Shown: positions 7,877 to 16,246 of the stretch, one piece after another
Layout: the number at the start of each line of letters is the position of its first letter
How positions within the stretch are numbered: position 1 is the stretch's first letter
From: Mycolicibacterium stellerae
Lineage (GTDB): Bacteria > Actinomycetota > Actinomycetes > Mycobacteriales > Mycobacteriaceae
Assembly (NCBI RefSeq): GCF_003719305.1
Contig: NZ_RARC01000044.1
Coordinates: 1 to 41,407, forward strand
Length of the DNA stretch: 41,407 nt
Direction: 5' to 3'
Notes under the pieces: generated by a model
What the model saw: the letters and a program-made list of their open reading frames with translations, nothing else
Database searches by the model: none
What the model was told of the DNA's origin: nothing
Translations under genes and position numbers: made by a program

Positions 7877-7892
7877 AGATGGGGTGAATTCC

Positions 7893-8369
7893 ATGACAGT
7901 TCTGCAAGGCAGGCTGGCCGATCGTTCCGCATGGTCGGCGGTGGGCGAGTGCCCCATCGAGAAGACGATGGCGCTGCTCGGCACCAAGTCGGCGATGCTG
8001 ATCCTGCGGGAGGCGTACTACGGCACGACCCGCTTCGACGACTTCTGCACGCGGGTCGGCATCACGCGGGCGGCGGCCTCCGCCAGGCTGACCGAATTGG
8101 TGGACGCCGGGCTGCTGACGCGGCGGCCCTACAAGGAGCCCGGCCAGCGCGCCCGCGACGAATATGTGCTGACGCCGTCGGGCGTCGAGTTCATGCCCGT
8201 CGTCTGGGCGATGTTCGAATGGGGACGCCGCCATCTGCCCAACCGCTCGCCGCTGCGGCTGTTCCACCAGGAGTGCGGAGCAGACGCTTCCGTCGAGATC
8301 CGCTGCACCAAGGACCACAAGGTTCCTGCGGACGAACTCGGGGTGCGACTTGCAAGGACAAGCAACTAG
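7893..8369 (+). CDS. HxlR-family winged-helix transcriptional regulator
   Basis: A 158-residue HxlR-type MarR-like regulator. The N-terminal Cys20 in GECPIEKTMALLG is the conserved family cysteine, often used for redox or electrophile sensing. The winged-helix follows in TRFDDFCTRVGITRAAASARLTEL, and the wing and dimer region continue through RDEYVLTPSGVEFMPVV. A longer C-terminus (about 45 residues beyond the usual 110) carries a CTKDHK segment. The ATG at 7893 is chosen, 8 nt after GGGG; an in-frame GTG at 7884 is an alternative. It is divergent from the thiolase, which it probably controls. Its stop overlaps the stop of the convergent YjbR-like gene. Confidence 0.88.
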   Translation: MTVLQGRLADRSAWSAVGECPIEKTMALLGTKSAMLILREAYYGTTRFDDFCTRVGITRAAASARLTELVDAGLLTRRPYKEPGQRARDEYVLTPSGVEFMPVVWAMFEWGRRHLPNRSPLRLFHQECGADASVEIRCTKDHKVPADELGVRLARTSN

Positions 8370-8740
8370 CCCGCGAGGAACTGCCTGACCAGAGTCTTCG
8401 GCGCCTGCGCAAGCCATGCGTCGGTGATGAGCTCGGTGAGGTCGGGCTCGCTGATCTGGGCCAGCCGCACCAGCACGGCCGGATAGCCGTCGAAGTGTGG
8501 CGTGGTGAAGAACACACCGGGATCGTCGGCGATCAACGCGAACTTGACGCCCTCATCGGACACCCGGGCACCGAGGATGTCGCCGTCGGGCGCGGCCGCG
8601 CCCAGCGCTTCGTAGTCGGCCTTGCGCAGCGGGCGTTCCCACGCGATCAGCTTCTTGCGGACCCGCCAGTTGCGCGGCGTCGGCTCGGTCGTCTCCGGAA
8701 GCTTGGCGACGATACGGGCCACGTCTGCCCAGGACGCCAC
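8366..8740 (-). CDS. MmcQ/YjbR-like DUF419 family protein
   Basis: A 124-residue protein of the MmcQ/YjbR family (cysteine-free CyaY-like fold, possibly nucleic-acid binding). It begins with a helical ASWADVARIVAKLPETTE stretch and continues with a basic WRVRKKLIAWERP strand, GVKFALIADDPGVFFTTPHFDGYPAVLVRL and a C-terminal helix, the usual order in this family. The frame is open further upstream, but homology begins at about GTG 8740, only 4 nt after the stop of the LpqH-like gene. No strong ribosome binding site is seen, so translation is probably coupled. It is read from the lipoprotein promoter. Function in the cell is not known. Confidence 0.75.
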   Translation of the reverse strand: MASWADVARIVAKLPETTEPTPRNWRVRKKLIAWERPLRKADYEALGAAAPDGDILGARVSDEGVKFALIADDPGVFFTTPHFDGYPAVLVRLAQISEPDLTELITDAWLAQAPKTLVRQFLAG

Positions 8741-8744
8741 CGGC

Positions 8745-9161
8745 TCAGCAGTCGGTGGTGATGTCGAACGTGGCAGTGGTGCTCTGGTTGGGTTTGTCGG
8801 CGAACGCTCCCTGCGCCTCACCGCTGACGCTGAACTTGCCCTCAGAAACCTTCGCCTTGGCCTTACCGAGGTTGCCGTCCCAGTACGTGCCGGTGAAATT
8901 GCCCAGATTGCGGATCTCCACCGTCTGCGCTTTCACCTCGTCACCCAGTTCGATGGTCGCCGTGAACCCGGGTTCCTTGTCGACGGTCGCGATCGTCCAA
9001 CTGCGCCCGGTCTGGTTGCAGGTCACCGGCTGCAGCGCGTTGGTGGCCTTGCCGTTGATCATCACCTTGGCGTCATGGTTACCCAGTGCCGCGGGGGGAC
9101 TCGAGCAGCCAGCCACGGCTGCGACGAGGACAGCGGCTGCGACGAGGAACCGGCGCTTCAT
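8745..9161 (-). CDS. LpqH (19 kDa antigen)-family lipoprotein
   Basis: A 138-residue secreted lipoprotein. A signal peptide (KRRFLVAAAVLVAA) ends in the lipobox VAGC, so Cys19 should be lipid-modified and anchor the protein outside the membrane. The mature part follows the LpqH family: VMINGK near the start, TCNQTGRSWTIATV, a FTATIEL strand, VEIRNLGNFTGTYWDG and a final TFDITTDC. LpqH relatives are abundant mycobacterial envelope lipoproteins recognised by TLR2; the physiological ligand is unsettled. The ATG at 9161 is preceded by GAGGGGGA about 8 nt upstream. A TACTGT -10 box at 9203-9208 would give a leader of about 35 nt. The YjbR-like gene follows by 4 nt. Confidence 0.92.
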   Translation of the reverse strand: MKRRFLVAAAVLVAAVAGCSSPPAALGNHDAKVMINGKATNALQPVTCNQTGRSWTIATVDKEPGFTATIELGDEVKAQTVEIRNLGNFTGTYWDGNLGKAKAKVSEGKFSVSGEAQGAFADKPNQSTTATFDITTDC

Positions 9162-9202
9162 ATGTGAATCCCCCTCTAGGAACCAACTCGGCGACACAGG
9201 TG

Positions 9203-9208
9203 ACAGTA
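9203..9208 (-). promoter_or_regulatory. -10 box of the LpqH-like gene
   Basis: TACTGT on the minus strand (TANNNT). Transcription would start near 9196, leaving about 35 nt of leader with the GAGGGGGA ribosome binding site. No -35 is visible. Confidence 0.45.
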
Positions 9209-9292
9209 GAGCAGCGGGCGTCGGCGAAGGGACAGTCGCGCCAAATTGTCCGATCAAGGGTCGGCGATGCCGTGCGCAGCGGTGAATGTCAC

Positions 9293-9298
9293 TACTCT
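9293..9298 (+). promoter_or_regulatory. -10 box for the leaderless DUF389 gene
   Basis: TACTCT on the plus strand is followed by a 7-nt spacer and the ATG at 9306, so the transcript should begin at or next to the start codon. There is no SD sequence before this ATG, which agrees with leaderless translation. Confidence 0.55.
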
Positions 9299-9305
9299 GC
9301 CGAAA

Positions 9306-10235
9306 ATGCTGCACTTACGCGTCATCGCACCTGCCGAGTTGCGAGATGAGGTGATCGACGCCCTGACCGATAATCCCGGCGTCGCCTCTCTGGTGGTTCA
9401 CCCCGACGCCGCAAGAGACCCGGTGGGCGACGAGATCACCGCCGACATCGCCCGCGAATGTGCCAACGACGTCCTCGGTGCGTTGAAGTCTTTGGGCGTG
9501 AAGGAGCGCGGGGCGATCACCCTCGACGTCGTCGACACCGTGTTGTCGACGCGCGCCTATCGGGCCGAGGAGAGGGCCGAGGGCGACCCTGCCGACGCTG
9601 TGGTCTGGGATGAACTGGCCGCCAGGACCCGCGAGGAATCCTCGTTGAACGTGACGTACATGACGTTTTTGACCCTGGCCTGCCTCATCGCTGCCGTCGG
9701 CGTGGTGACCGACTCGCCCGTGACGGTGGTCGGCGCCATGGTGGTCGGGCCGGAATTCGGCCCGCTGGCCGCATTGGCCGTCGCGCTGGTACGCCGCAAG
9801 ACGTATCTGGCCCGCCGCGCTGCGCTGGCGTTGCTGGTCGGGTTCCCGATCGCCATGCTGGTCACCGCGCTCGGCGTGCTGGCGGGAGAGGCGATCGGCT
9901 GGATCGAGGTGACGAGCACCCGCGAATTGAACGAGGTGGACTTCATCTTTCAGGTCGGGCCGCTCTCGTTCATCGTCGCGCTGTTTGCCGGTGCGGCAGG
10001 CATGCTGTCGTTGGTCTCGGCAAAGTCGGCCGCCCTGGTCGGCGTCTTCATCTCGGTGACGACCGTGCCCGCGGCGGGCTTTGCGGTTGTCGCGGCAACG
10101 GTCGGAGATTGGGATATCGCCGCCAAGTCGGCCGCTCAACTGGCGACCAACCTGCTCGGAATCGTGCTCGCGGGGGTGGCGGTGCTCTGGTTGCGAGGGC
10201 TGGCCGAGCGACGGCATTGGCACCCGGTGGGGTGA
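9306..10235 (+). CDS. DUF389 integral membrane protein
   Basis: A 309-residue membrane protein of the DUF389 family (TIGR00341-like). The first 110 residues are soluble, opening with LHLRVIAPAELRDEVIDAL, and resemble a small regulatory domain. About six hydrophobic segments follow, beginning near YMTFLTLACLIAAVGVVTDSPVTVVGAMVVGPEFGPL, whose MVVGPEFGPL is the family hallmark. The family's role is not established; transport has been suggested. The ATG at 9306 is chosen for the leaderless -10 at 9293-9298 and because the 20 residues that a longer start would add do not look coding. It is divergent from the LpqH-like lipoprotein and sits 42 nt upstream of the transglutaminase cluster. Confidence 0.85.
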   Translation: MLHLRVIAPAELRDEVIDALTDNPGVASLVVHPDAARDPVGDEITADIARECANDVLGALKSLGVKERGAITLDVVDTVLSTRAYRAEERAEGDPADAVVWDELAARTREESSLNVTYMTFLTLACLIAAVGVVTDSPVTVVGAMVVGPEFGPLAALAVALVRRKTYLARRAALALLVGFPIAMLVTALGVLAGEAIGWIEVTSTRELNEVDFIFQVGPLSFIVALFAGAAGMLSLVSAKSAALVGVFISVTTVPAAGFAVVAATVGDWDIAAKSAAQLATNLLGIVLAGVAVLWLRGLAERRHWHPVG

Positions 10236-10277
10236 TCGCGCGATGCGGCGGTCCGCTGCGTGTGATGGGATCAGCGG

Positions 10278-13200
10278 ATGGGAATCAAGGTGGCGCTGGA
10301 GCATCGCACCAGCTACACGTTCGATCGGCTGGTCGAAGTGTTCCCCCATGTCGTCCGCCTGCGCCCGGCGCCTCATTCGCGTACCCCGATCGAGGCCTAC
10401 TCGCTGCAGGTAGAACCGGCCGACCACTTCATCAACTGGCAGCAGGACGCATTCGGCAATTTTCTCGCCAGGCTGGTCTTCCCTGACCGTGCGCGCAGCT
10501 TGACCATCACCGTCGGGCTGATCGCCGATATGAAGGTCGTCAACCCGTTCGACTTCTTCATCGAGGATTGGGCCGAGCGCATCGGGTTCGAATACCCCAA
10601 GGCGCTGGCTGAGGATCTGAAGCCGTATCTGCGGCCCGTCGATGAGACCGATGAGGGCTCCGGGCCCGGCGACCTCACCAGGGAGTGGGTCCGTAACTTC
10701 TCCGTCGCCCCCGACATCCGCACCATCGATTTCCTTGTCGCACTCAATCGTGCGGTGAACGCCGACGTGGGCTACAGCGTGCGGATGGAGCCCGGCGTGC
10801 AGACGCCCGATCACACCCTGCGCACCGGGATTGGGTCGTGCCGCGACTCGGCCTGGCTGCTGGTGTCGATCCTGCGGCAACTCGGTCTGGCGGCCCGTTT
10901 CGTGTCCGGCTACCTGGTGCAGCTGACCTCCGACGTGGAAGCGCTCGACGGACCGTCAGGTCCGGCGGCCGACTTCACCGATCTGCATGCGTGGACCGAG
11001 GTGTACATCCCCGGCGCGGGGTGGATCGGCCTCGATCCGACGTCGGGTCTGTTCGCAGGCGAGGGTCACATTCCGCTGTCGGCGACGCCGCATCCGGACT
11101 CGGCCGCCCCAATCACCGGGGCGACGGAGCCCTGCGAGACGACGCTCGAGTTCACCAACATCGTCACCCGCGTGCACGAGGATCCGCGGGTGACGCTGCC
11201 GTACACGGAGGCAGCCTGGGGTGCGATCAACGCACTGGGCGCACGCGTCGACGAGCGGCTGGCGGCAGGCGATGTCAGGCTCACCGTCGGCGGCGAGCCG
11301 ACGTTCGTCTCGATCGACAACCAGGTCGACGCCGAGTGGACGACGGACGCCGACGGTCCGCACAAGCGCCAGCGCGCATCGGCCCTTGCCGCGCGGTTGA
11401 AGCGGGTGTGGGCGCCCGGCGGGCTGCTGCAGTACAGCCAGGGCAAGTGGTATCCGGGAGAACCGTTGCCGCGCTGGCAGATCGGGCTCTACTGGCGCAC
11501 CGACGGTGAGCCGCTGTGGACCGACGATGCGTTGCTTGCCGATCCGTGGCCGACGCAATCCCAGGCGATCGCGGTGGCTCCCGACGCCGGGGCCCAACTG
11601 CTCGGCGCCATCGCCGACGGCCTCGGCCTGCCCGCCGCCCAGGTGCGGCCCGCCTACGAGGACCCGCTGAGCCGGCTGCTCAATTCCGTACGCAGGCCCG
11701 CAGGCGAACCCGTCGCGGCCGACGACGACCTGGAAAGCGACTCCGCGCAGCGGCGTGCCGCACTGCTGGCCGATCTCGACGAGTCGGTCACCGAAGCCGC
11801 CGCCCATGTGCTGCCGTTGCACCGCCGCGACGACGACTCGGGCTGGGCCAGCGCGGACTGGCAGCTGCGGCGTGGCCGCGTCGTGCTGCTGGAGGGCGAC
11901 TCGCCCGCGGGCCTGCGCCTGCCTCTCGACTCGATCAGCTGGCGGCCCCCGCGAGCATCACATCCCGCCGACCCGTTGGTACGGCGCGCCAGCCTGCGGG
12001 TTGATGAGGAGCCCGACGCCGTCGTCGACCCGGATCCAGACGACGAAGAATCCGCACCGATCACGGCTCTGGTCGCCGAGATCCGTGACGGGCTGCTGCG
12101 CGTGTTTCTGCCTCCCACAGACGAACTGGAGCACTTCGTCGACCTGATCTCCCGTGTGCAGGCCGCGGCGGCCAAGATCGACTGCCCGCTGGTGATCGAG
12201 GGCTACGGCCCGCCGCCGGATCCACGGCTCACATCGATGACCGTCACCCCCGACCCAGGGGTGATCGAGGTGAACGTCGCCCCGACGGCGAGCTTCACAG
12301 AACAGCGCGACCAACTCCGGACGCTGTACGAGGAAGCGCGGCTGGCCCGGTTGTCCACCGAATCGTTCGACGTAGACGGCACCCATGGCGGAACCGGCGG
12401 GGGTAACCACATCACCTTGGGCGGCATCACTCCCGCCGATTCGCCCCTGCTGCGCAGGCCCGACCTGCTGGTCTCGATGCTGACCTACTGGCAGCGTCAT
12501 CCGTCGCTGTCGTACCTGTTCGCAGGCCGCTTCGTCGGCACGACGTCGCAGGCGCCGCGGGTGGACGAGGGCAGAGCCGAGGCGCTCTACGAGCTGGAGA
12601 TCGCCTTCGCCGAAATCGCCCGGCTGACCGGCGGCAAAGGGACGGCGAAGCCGTGGGTGACCGATCGCGCGCTGCGGCACCTGCTGACCGACATCACCGG
12701 CAACACCCACCGCGCCGAGTTCTGCATCGACAAGTTGTACAGCCCAGACAGCGCGCGCGGCAGGCTCGGCCTCTTGGAGCTGCGCGGCTTCGAGATGCCG
12801 CCCCACTTTCAGATGGCGATGGTCCAGTCGCTGCTGGTTCGCTCGCTCGTCGCCTGGTTCTGGGACGCGCCGCTTCGCGCGCCGCTGATCCGCCACGGTG
12901 CGAACCTGCATGGTCGATACCTGTTGCCGCACTTCCTGATTCACGATATCGCCAACGTCGCATCCGACCTGCGCGCCCACGACATCAACTTCGACACCAG
13001 CTGGCTGGACCCATTCACCGAGTTCCGCTTCCCGCGCATCGGCACCGCGGTGTTCGATGGCGTCGAGATCGAATTGCGCGGCGCCATCGAGCCGTGGAAC
13101 GTGCTCGGCGAAGAGGCGACCGCAGGGGGAATGGCCCGCTACGTCGACTCGTCGGTGGAGCGCATCCAGGTGCGGCTCATCGGCGCCGACCGGCAGCGCT

Positions 13201-13604
13201 ACGTCGTCACGGTCAACGGTTACCCGGTGCCGCTGCTGGCCACCGACAATCCCGACATCCAGGTCGGCGGTGTGCGCTTCCGCGCGTGGCAGCCGCCGAG
13301 CGCGCTGCACCCGACCATCACGGTCGACGGCCCGCTTCGCTTCGAGCTGTTGGACATGGCCGCCGGGACGTCCCGCGGCGGCTGCACCTACCACGTGTCG
13401 CACCCCGGCGGCCGTTCCTACGAGACGCCGCCCGTCAACGCGGTGGAGGCCGAATCCCGCCGCGGCCGCCGGTTCGAGGCCACCGGCTTCACCCCCGGTC
13501 GGGTCGACACCTCAGACATCAGGGAAAAGCAGGCGCGCCAATCCACCGACGTGGGCGCGCCGGGCATCCTGGATCTGCGCCGGGTGCGTACCGTTCTGCA
13601 CTGA
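10278..13604 (+). CDS. Transglutaminase-like domain fused to DUF2126 (Rv2566-like)
   Basis: A 1108-residue two-part protein. The N-terminal 290 residues are a bacterial transglutaminase/protease-like module with a beta-sandwich lead and a thiol triad: Cys188 in GIGSCRDSAW, His237 in DLHAWTEV and Asp253 in GLDPTSGLF. From about residue 340 it becomes DUF2126 (COG4196-type), starting at VGGEPTFVSIDNQVDAEW and including EVNVAPTASF and GGTGGGNHITLGG (His711), reminiscent of glutamine-synthetase-fold ligases. It could therefore both break and make amide bonds; that is inference. The length agrees with my recollection of Rv2566. The ATG at 10278 has GGGA upstream. Its stop shares one base with the next start (TGATG), so the two are translationally coupled. 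No signal peptide is present. Confidence 0.93.
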   Translation: MGIKVALEHRTSYTFDRLVEVFPHVVRLRPAPHSRTPIEAYSLQVEPADHFINWQQDAFGNFLARLVFPDRARSLTITVGLIADMKVVNPFDFFIEDWAERIGFEYPKALAEDLKPYLRPVDETDEGSGPGDLTREWVRNFSVAPDIRTIDFLVALNRAVNADVGYSVRMEPGVQTPDHTLRTGIGSCRDSAWLLVSILRQLGLAARFVSGYLVQLTSDVEALDGPSGPAADFTDLHAWTEVYIPGAGWIGLDPTSGLFAGEGHIPLSATPHPDSAAPITGATEPCETTLEFTNIVTRVHEDPRVTLPYTEAAWGAINALGARVDERLAAGDVRLTVGGEPTFVSIDNQVDAEWTTDADGPHKRQRASALAARLKRVWAPGGLLQYSQGKWYPGEPLPRWQIGLYWRTDGEPLWTDDALLADPWPTQSQAIAVAPDAGAQLLGAIADGLGLPAAQVRPAYEDPLSRLLNSVRRPAGEPVAADDDLESDSAQRRAALLADLDESVTEAAAHVLPLHRRDDDSGWASADWQLRRGRVVLLEGDSPAGLRLPLDSISWRPPRASHPADPLVRRASLRVDEEPDAVVDPDPDDEESAPITALVAEIRDGLLRVFLPPTDELEHFVDLISRVQAAAAKIDCPLVIEGYGPPPDPRLTSMTVTPDPGVIEVNVAPTASFTEQRDQLRTLYEEARLARLSTESFDVDGTHGGTGGGNHITLGGITPADSPLLRRPDLLVSMLTYWQRHPSLSYLFAGRFVGTTSQAPRVDEGRAEALYELEIAFAEIARLTGGKGTAKPWVTDRALRHLLTDITGNTHRAEFCIDKLYSPDSARGRLGLLELRGFEMPPHFQMAMVQSLLVRSLVAWFWDAPLRAPLIRHGANLHGRYLLPHFLIHDIANVASDLRAHDINFDTSWLDPFTEFRFPRIGTAVFDGVEIELRGAIEPWNVLGEEATAGGMARYVDSSVERIQVRLIGADRQRYVVTVNGYPVPLLATDNPDIQVGGVRFRAWQPPSALHPTITVDGPLRFELLDMAAGTSRGGCTYHVSHPGGRSYETPPVNAVEAESRRGRRFEATGFTPGRVDTSDIREKQARQSTDVGAPGILDLRRVRTVLH

Positions 13605-16246
13605 TGGCCCTTCCCGCTGCGAATCCGCACGACATCGACAACCTGCTGGCCGGCTATCGCACGGCGCGGGCCCAGCAGGCGCTGTTCGATCCGCGTGGAG
13701 GTGCGGTCACCGGCTACGACGAATTCGTCGATGCGGCAGGCAATGTCCGGCCATCCTGGCTCGAGTTGGCCGAGTGTGTCGGCGAGCGCGGCCGCGGCGG
13801 GTTGGATCATCTGCGCAACCTGGTGCGCAGCCTGGTCGACAACGACGGCATCACCTACGTGCAGCTCGACCCGAACGGTGAAGCGGTCACCAACGGCGAC
13901 GGGGGTCCCGTGCCGGGGCCTTGGCATCTCGACGCCCTTCCGCTGGTCATCTCGGCGTCCGATTGGGACACCCTAGAGTCCGGTCTTGTGCAGCGCTCGC
14001 GGCTGCTCGACGCGGTGCTGGCCGACCTGTACGGCCCGCGCCGTTCGGTGACCGGTGGCGTACTGCCCGCGCAGCTGCTGTTCGCCCATCCCGGCTATGT
14101 CCGAGCCGCGCGGGGGATCGAGGTGCCGGGCCGCCACCAGCTGTTCATGCATGCCTGCGACGTCAGCAGAGGCGCCGACGGCGTGTTCCGGGTTAACGCC
14201 GACTGGACCCAGGCGCCGTCGGGTGCCGGCTACGCGCTGGCCGACCGGCGCGTCGTCGCACACGCCGTGCCCGATCTCTACGAGCGGATCGGGCCCCGCC
14301 CCGCCTCGCCGTGGGCGCAGGCGCTGCGGCTGGCGCTGATTGACGCGGCGCCCGAATCCGCCGAGGAGCCGATGGTCGTGGTGCTCAGCCCCGGTATCCA
14401 CTCCGAGACCTCGTTCGACCAGGCCTATCTGGCGAGCGTGCTGGGTTTCCCGCTGGTCGAGAGCGCCGATCTGGTGGTGCGCGACGGCAAGCTGTGGATG
14501 CGATCGCTTGGCACCCTCAAACGGGTCGACGTGGTGTTGCGGCGAGTGGACGCCGAATACGCCGATCCTCTTGATCTGCGCGCTGATTCGCGCCTTGGTG
14601 TGGTGGGGCTGGTCGAAGTGCTGCGCAGGGGAGCGGTGACGGTGGTCAACTCCCTCGGCAGTGGCATCTTGGAAAGCCCTGGGCTGCTTCGCTTTCTACC
14701 CGAGCTGGCCGAGACGTTGCTCGGCGAGACGCCGTTGCTGGAGACAGCCCCGCTGTACTGGGGCGGCATCAGTACCGAGCGCTCTCACCTGTTGACTCGA
14801 CTGGGGTCGCTGTTGATCAGGCCGGTGACCGGCGGGGACGCGATCGTCGGGCCTGCGCTGACGGCGAAGCAGCGTAAGGAGCTGGGCGTCCGCATCGAGG
14901 CCACCCCGTGGCAGTGGATCGGCCAGGATCTGCCGCAGTTCTCCTCGGCCCCAACGGATTTCCAACCGGGAGGGTTGTCCTCGGCCAGCGTCGGCATGCG
15001 GCTGTTCACGGTGGCACAGCGCGGCGGTTACGCTCCGATGATCGGCGGCCTGGGTTATCTACTGATGCCCGGCAATGCCAGCTATGCAATGAAAACTATT
15101 GCAGCCAAGGATATCTGGGTACGGACGCCGACGCGTGTGACTGCGGAGCGGATCCTCACGTCGCCGCCGGTCGAGCTGCCCGCGATGACACCGAGCCCAA
15201 CGCGCGCCGTGAGCTCACCACGTGTGCTGTCGGATCTGTTCTGGATGGGCCGATACGCCGAGCGGGCGGAGAACATGGCCAGGCTGTTGGTCGTCACCCG
15301 CGAGCGCTACCACGAATACCGCTACCGGCAGGACATGCAGGGCAGCGACTGTGTGCCGGTGCTGCTGGCGGCGCTGGGCCAGATCACCGGAACCGATACC
15401 GGCGCAGCCGGCGACTCGCACGAGATGATCGCGACCGCACCGACGACGCTGTGGTCGCTGACCGCAGACCGGCATCGGCCAGGCGCGCTGGCGCAGTCGG
15501 TAGAGCGGCTCGGGCTTGCGGCTCGGGCAGTTCGCGACCAGATGTCGAACGACACCTGGATGGTGTTGGCCGCCGTCGAACGCACGGTACTGCACCGCGG
15601 CAGGTCGATGCCGGAGTCGCACACCGAGGGCGAGGCCTATCTGGAAAAAGCGCACCGCGAAACGTTGGCGGGGATGCTGGCGTTGTCCGGGGTGGCCGCG
15701 GAGTCGATGGTGCAGGACGTCGGCTGGACGATGATGGACATCGGTAAGCGCATCGAACGTGGCCTGGCGGTGACCGCCTTGCTCGGCGCGACCTTGACGA
15801 AGGTCCGCAGCCGGGGTGCCGAGCAGACCGTCACCGAATCGGCGTTGGTGGCGTGCGAATCATCGGTCATCTACCGCAGGCGCAACCTTGGCGTGGTCAA
15901 CATCGGCGCGGTGGCCGACCTCGTGCTGCTCGACGCCGAGAACCCGCGGTCGCTGGTCTACCAGTTCGAGCGGCTGCGCGCCGACCTCAAGGCGCTGCCC
16001 GGATCGTCGGGCTCGTCGCGCCCTGAGCGACTGGTCGACGAGATCGGCACTAGGCTGCGTCGAATCGACCCGGCGGACCTCGAGGACGCCACCGCCGACG
16101 GGCGCCGGGGTGAGCTGGCCGATCTGCTCGACGGTTTGCATGCCGACCTGCGCGAGCTGTCCCGCATCATCACGGCGACACATTTGTCGCTCCCGGGCGG
16201 CATGCAGCCGTTGTGGGGACCCGACGAGCGGCGGGAGATGCCATGA
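13604..16246 (+). CDS. Circularly permuted ATP-grasp plus alpha-E protein (Rv2567-like)
   Basis: An 880-residue protein. Residues 1 to about 480 are the circularly permuted ATP-grasp type (COG2308), with LLDAVLADLYGPRR, LLFAHPGYVRA, the RGxVxxxNxLGSGILESP-type stretch (RRGAVTVVNSLGSGILESP) and KRVDVVLRRVDAEY carrying likely ATP/Mg residues. From about residue 535 (VLSDLFWMGRYAERAENMARLL) it is the all-helical alpha-E domain (COG2307), often a separate gene but fused here. ATP-grasp enzymes join a carboxylate to an amine or thiol, so this is the probable peptide-bond-forming enzyme of the cluster. The open frame extends upstream inside the previous gene, but homology begins at the ATG at 13604, overlapping the preceding stop. 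The next gene starts 4 nt before its stop. Confidence 0.93.
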   Translation: MALPAANPHDIDNLLAGYRTARAQQALFDPRGGAVTGYDEFVDAAGNVRPSWLELAECVGERGRGGLDHLRNLVRSLVDNDGITYVQLDPNGEAVTNGDGGPVPGPWHLDALPLVISASDWDTLESGLVQRSRLLDAVLADLYGPRRSVTGGVLPAQLLFAHPGYVRAARGIEVPGRHQLFMHACDVSRGADGVFRVNADWTQAPSGAGYALADRRVVAHAVPDLYERIGPRPASPWAQALRLALIDAAPESAEEPMVVVLSPGIHSETSFDQAYLASVLGFPLVESADLVVRDGKLWMRSLGTLKRVDVVLRRVDAEYADPLDLRADSRLGVVGLVEVLRRGAVTVVNSLGSGILESPGLLRFLPELAETLLGETPLLETAPLYWGGISTERSHLLTRLGSLLIRPVTGGDAIVGPALTAKQRKELGVRIEATPWQWIGQDLPQFSSAPTDFQPGGLSSASVGMRLFTVAQRGGYAPMIGGLGYLLMPGNASYAMKTIAAKDIWVRTPTRVTAERILTSPPVELPAMTPSPTRAVSSPRVLSDLFWMGRYAERAENMARLLVVTRERYHEYRYRQDMQGSDCVPVLLAALGQITGTDTGAAGDSHEMIATAPTTLWSLTADRHRPGALAQSVERLGLAARAVRDQMSNDTWMVLAAVERTVLHRGRSMPESHTEGEAYLEKAHRETLAGMLALSGVAAESMVQDVGWTMMDIGKRIERGLAVTALLGATLTKVRSRGAEQTVTESALVACESSVIYRRRNLGVVNIGAVADLVLLDAENPRSLVYQFERLRADLKALPGSSGSSRPERLVDEIGTRLRRIDPADLEDATADGRRGELADLLDGLHADLRELSRIITATHLSLPGGMQPLWGPDERREMP

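Noticed and set aside
9315..10880. 521-codon open frame on the minus strand
   Set aside because: It is antisense to the DUF389 and transglutaminase genes, rich in Arg/Asp/His, without any family feature. High GC makes such antisense frames long.
11958..13403. 481-codon open frame on the minus strand
   Set aside because: Shadow of the DUF2126 region on the other strand. Composition is unnatural and the plus-strand gene is certain.
12653..13603. 317-codon upstream extension of the ATP-grasp gene
   Set aside because: The extension lies entirely inside the previous gene in another frame and is Arg-rich. The ATG at 13604 overlaps the preceding stop and begins the family homology.
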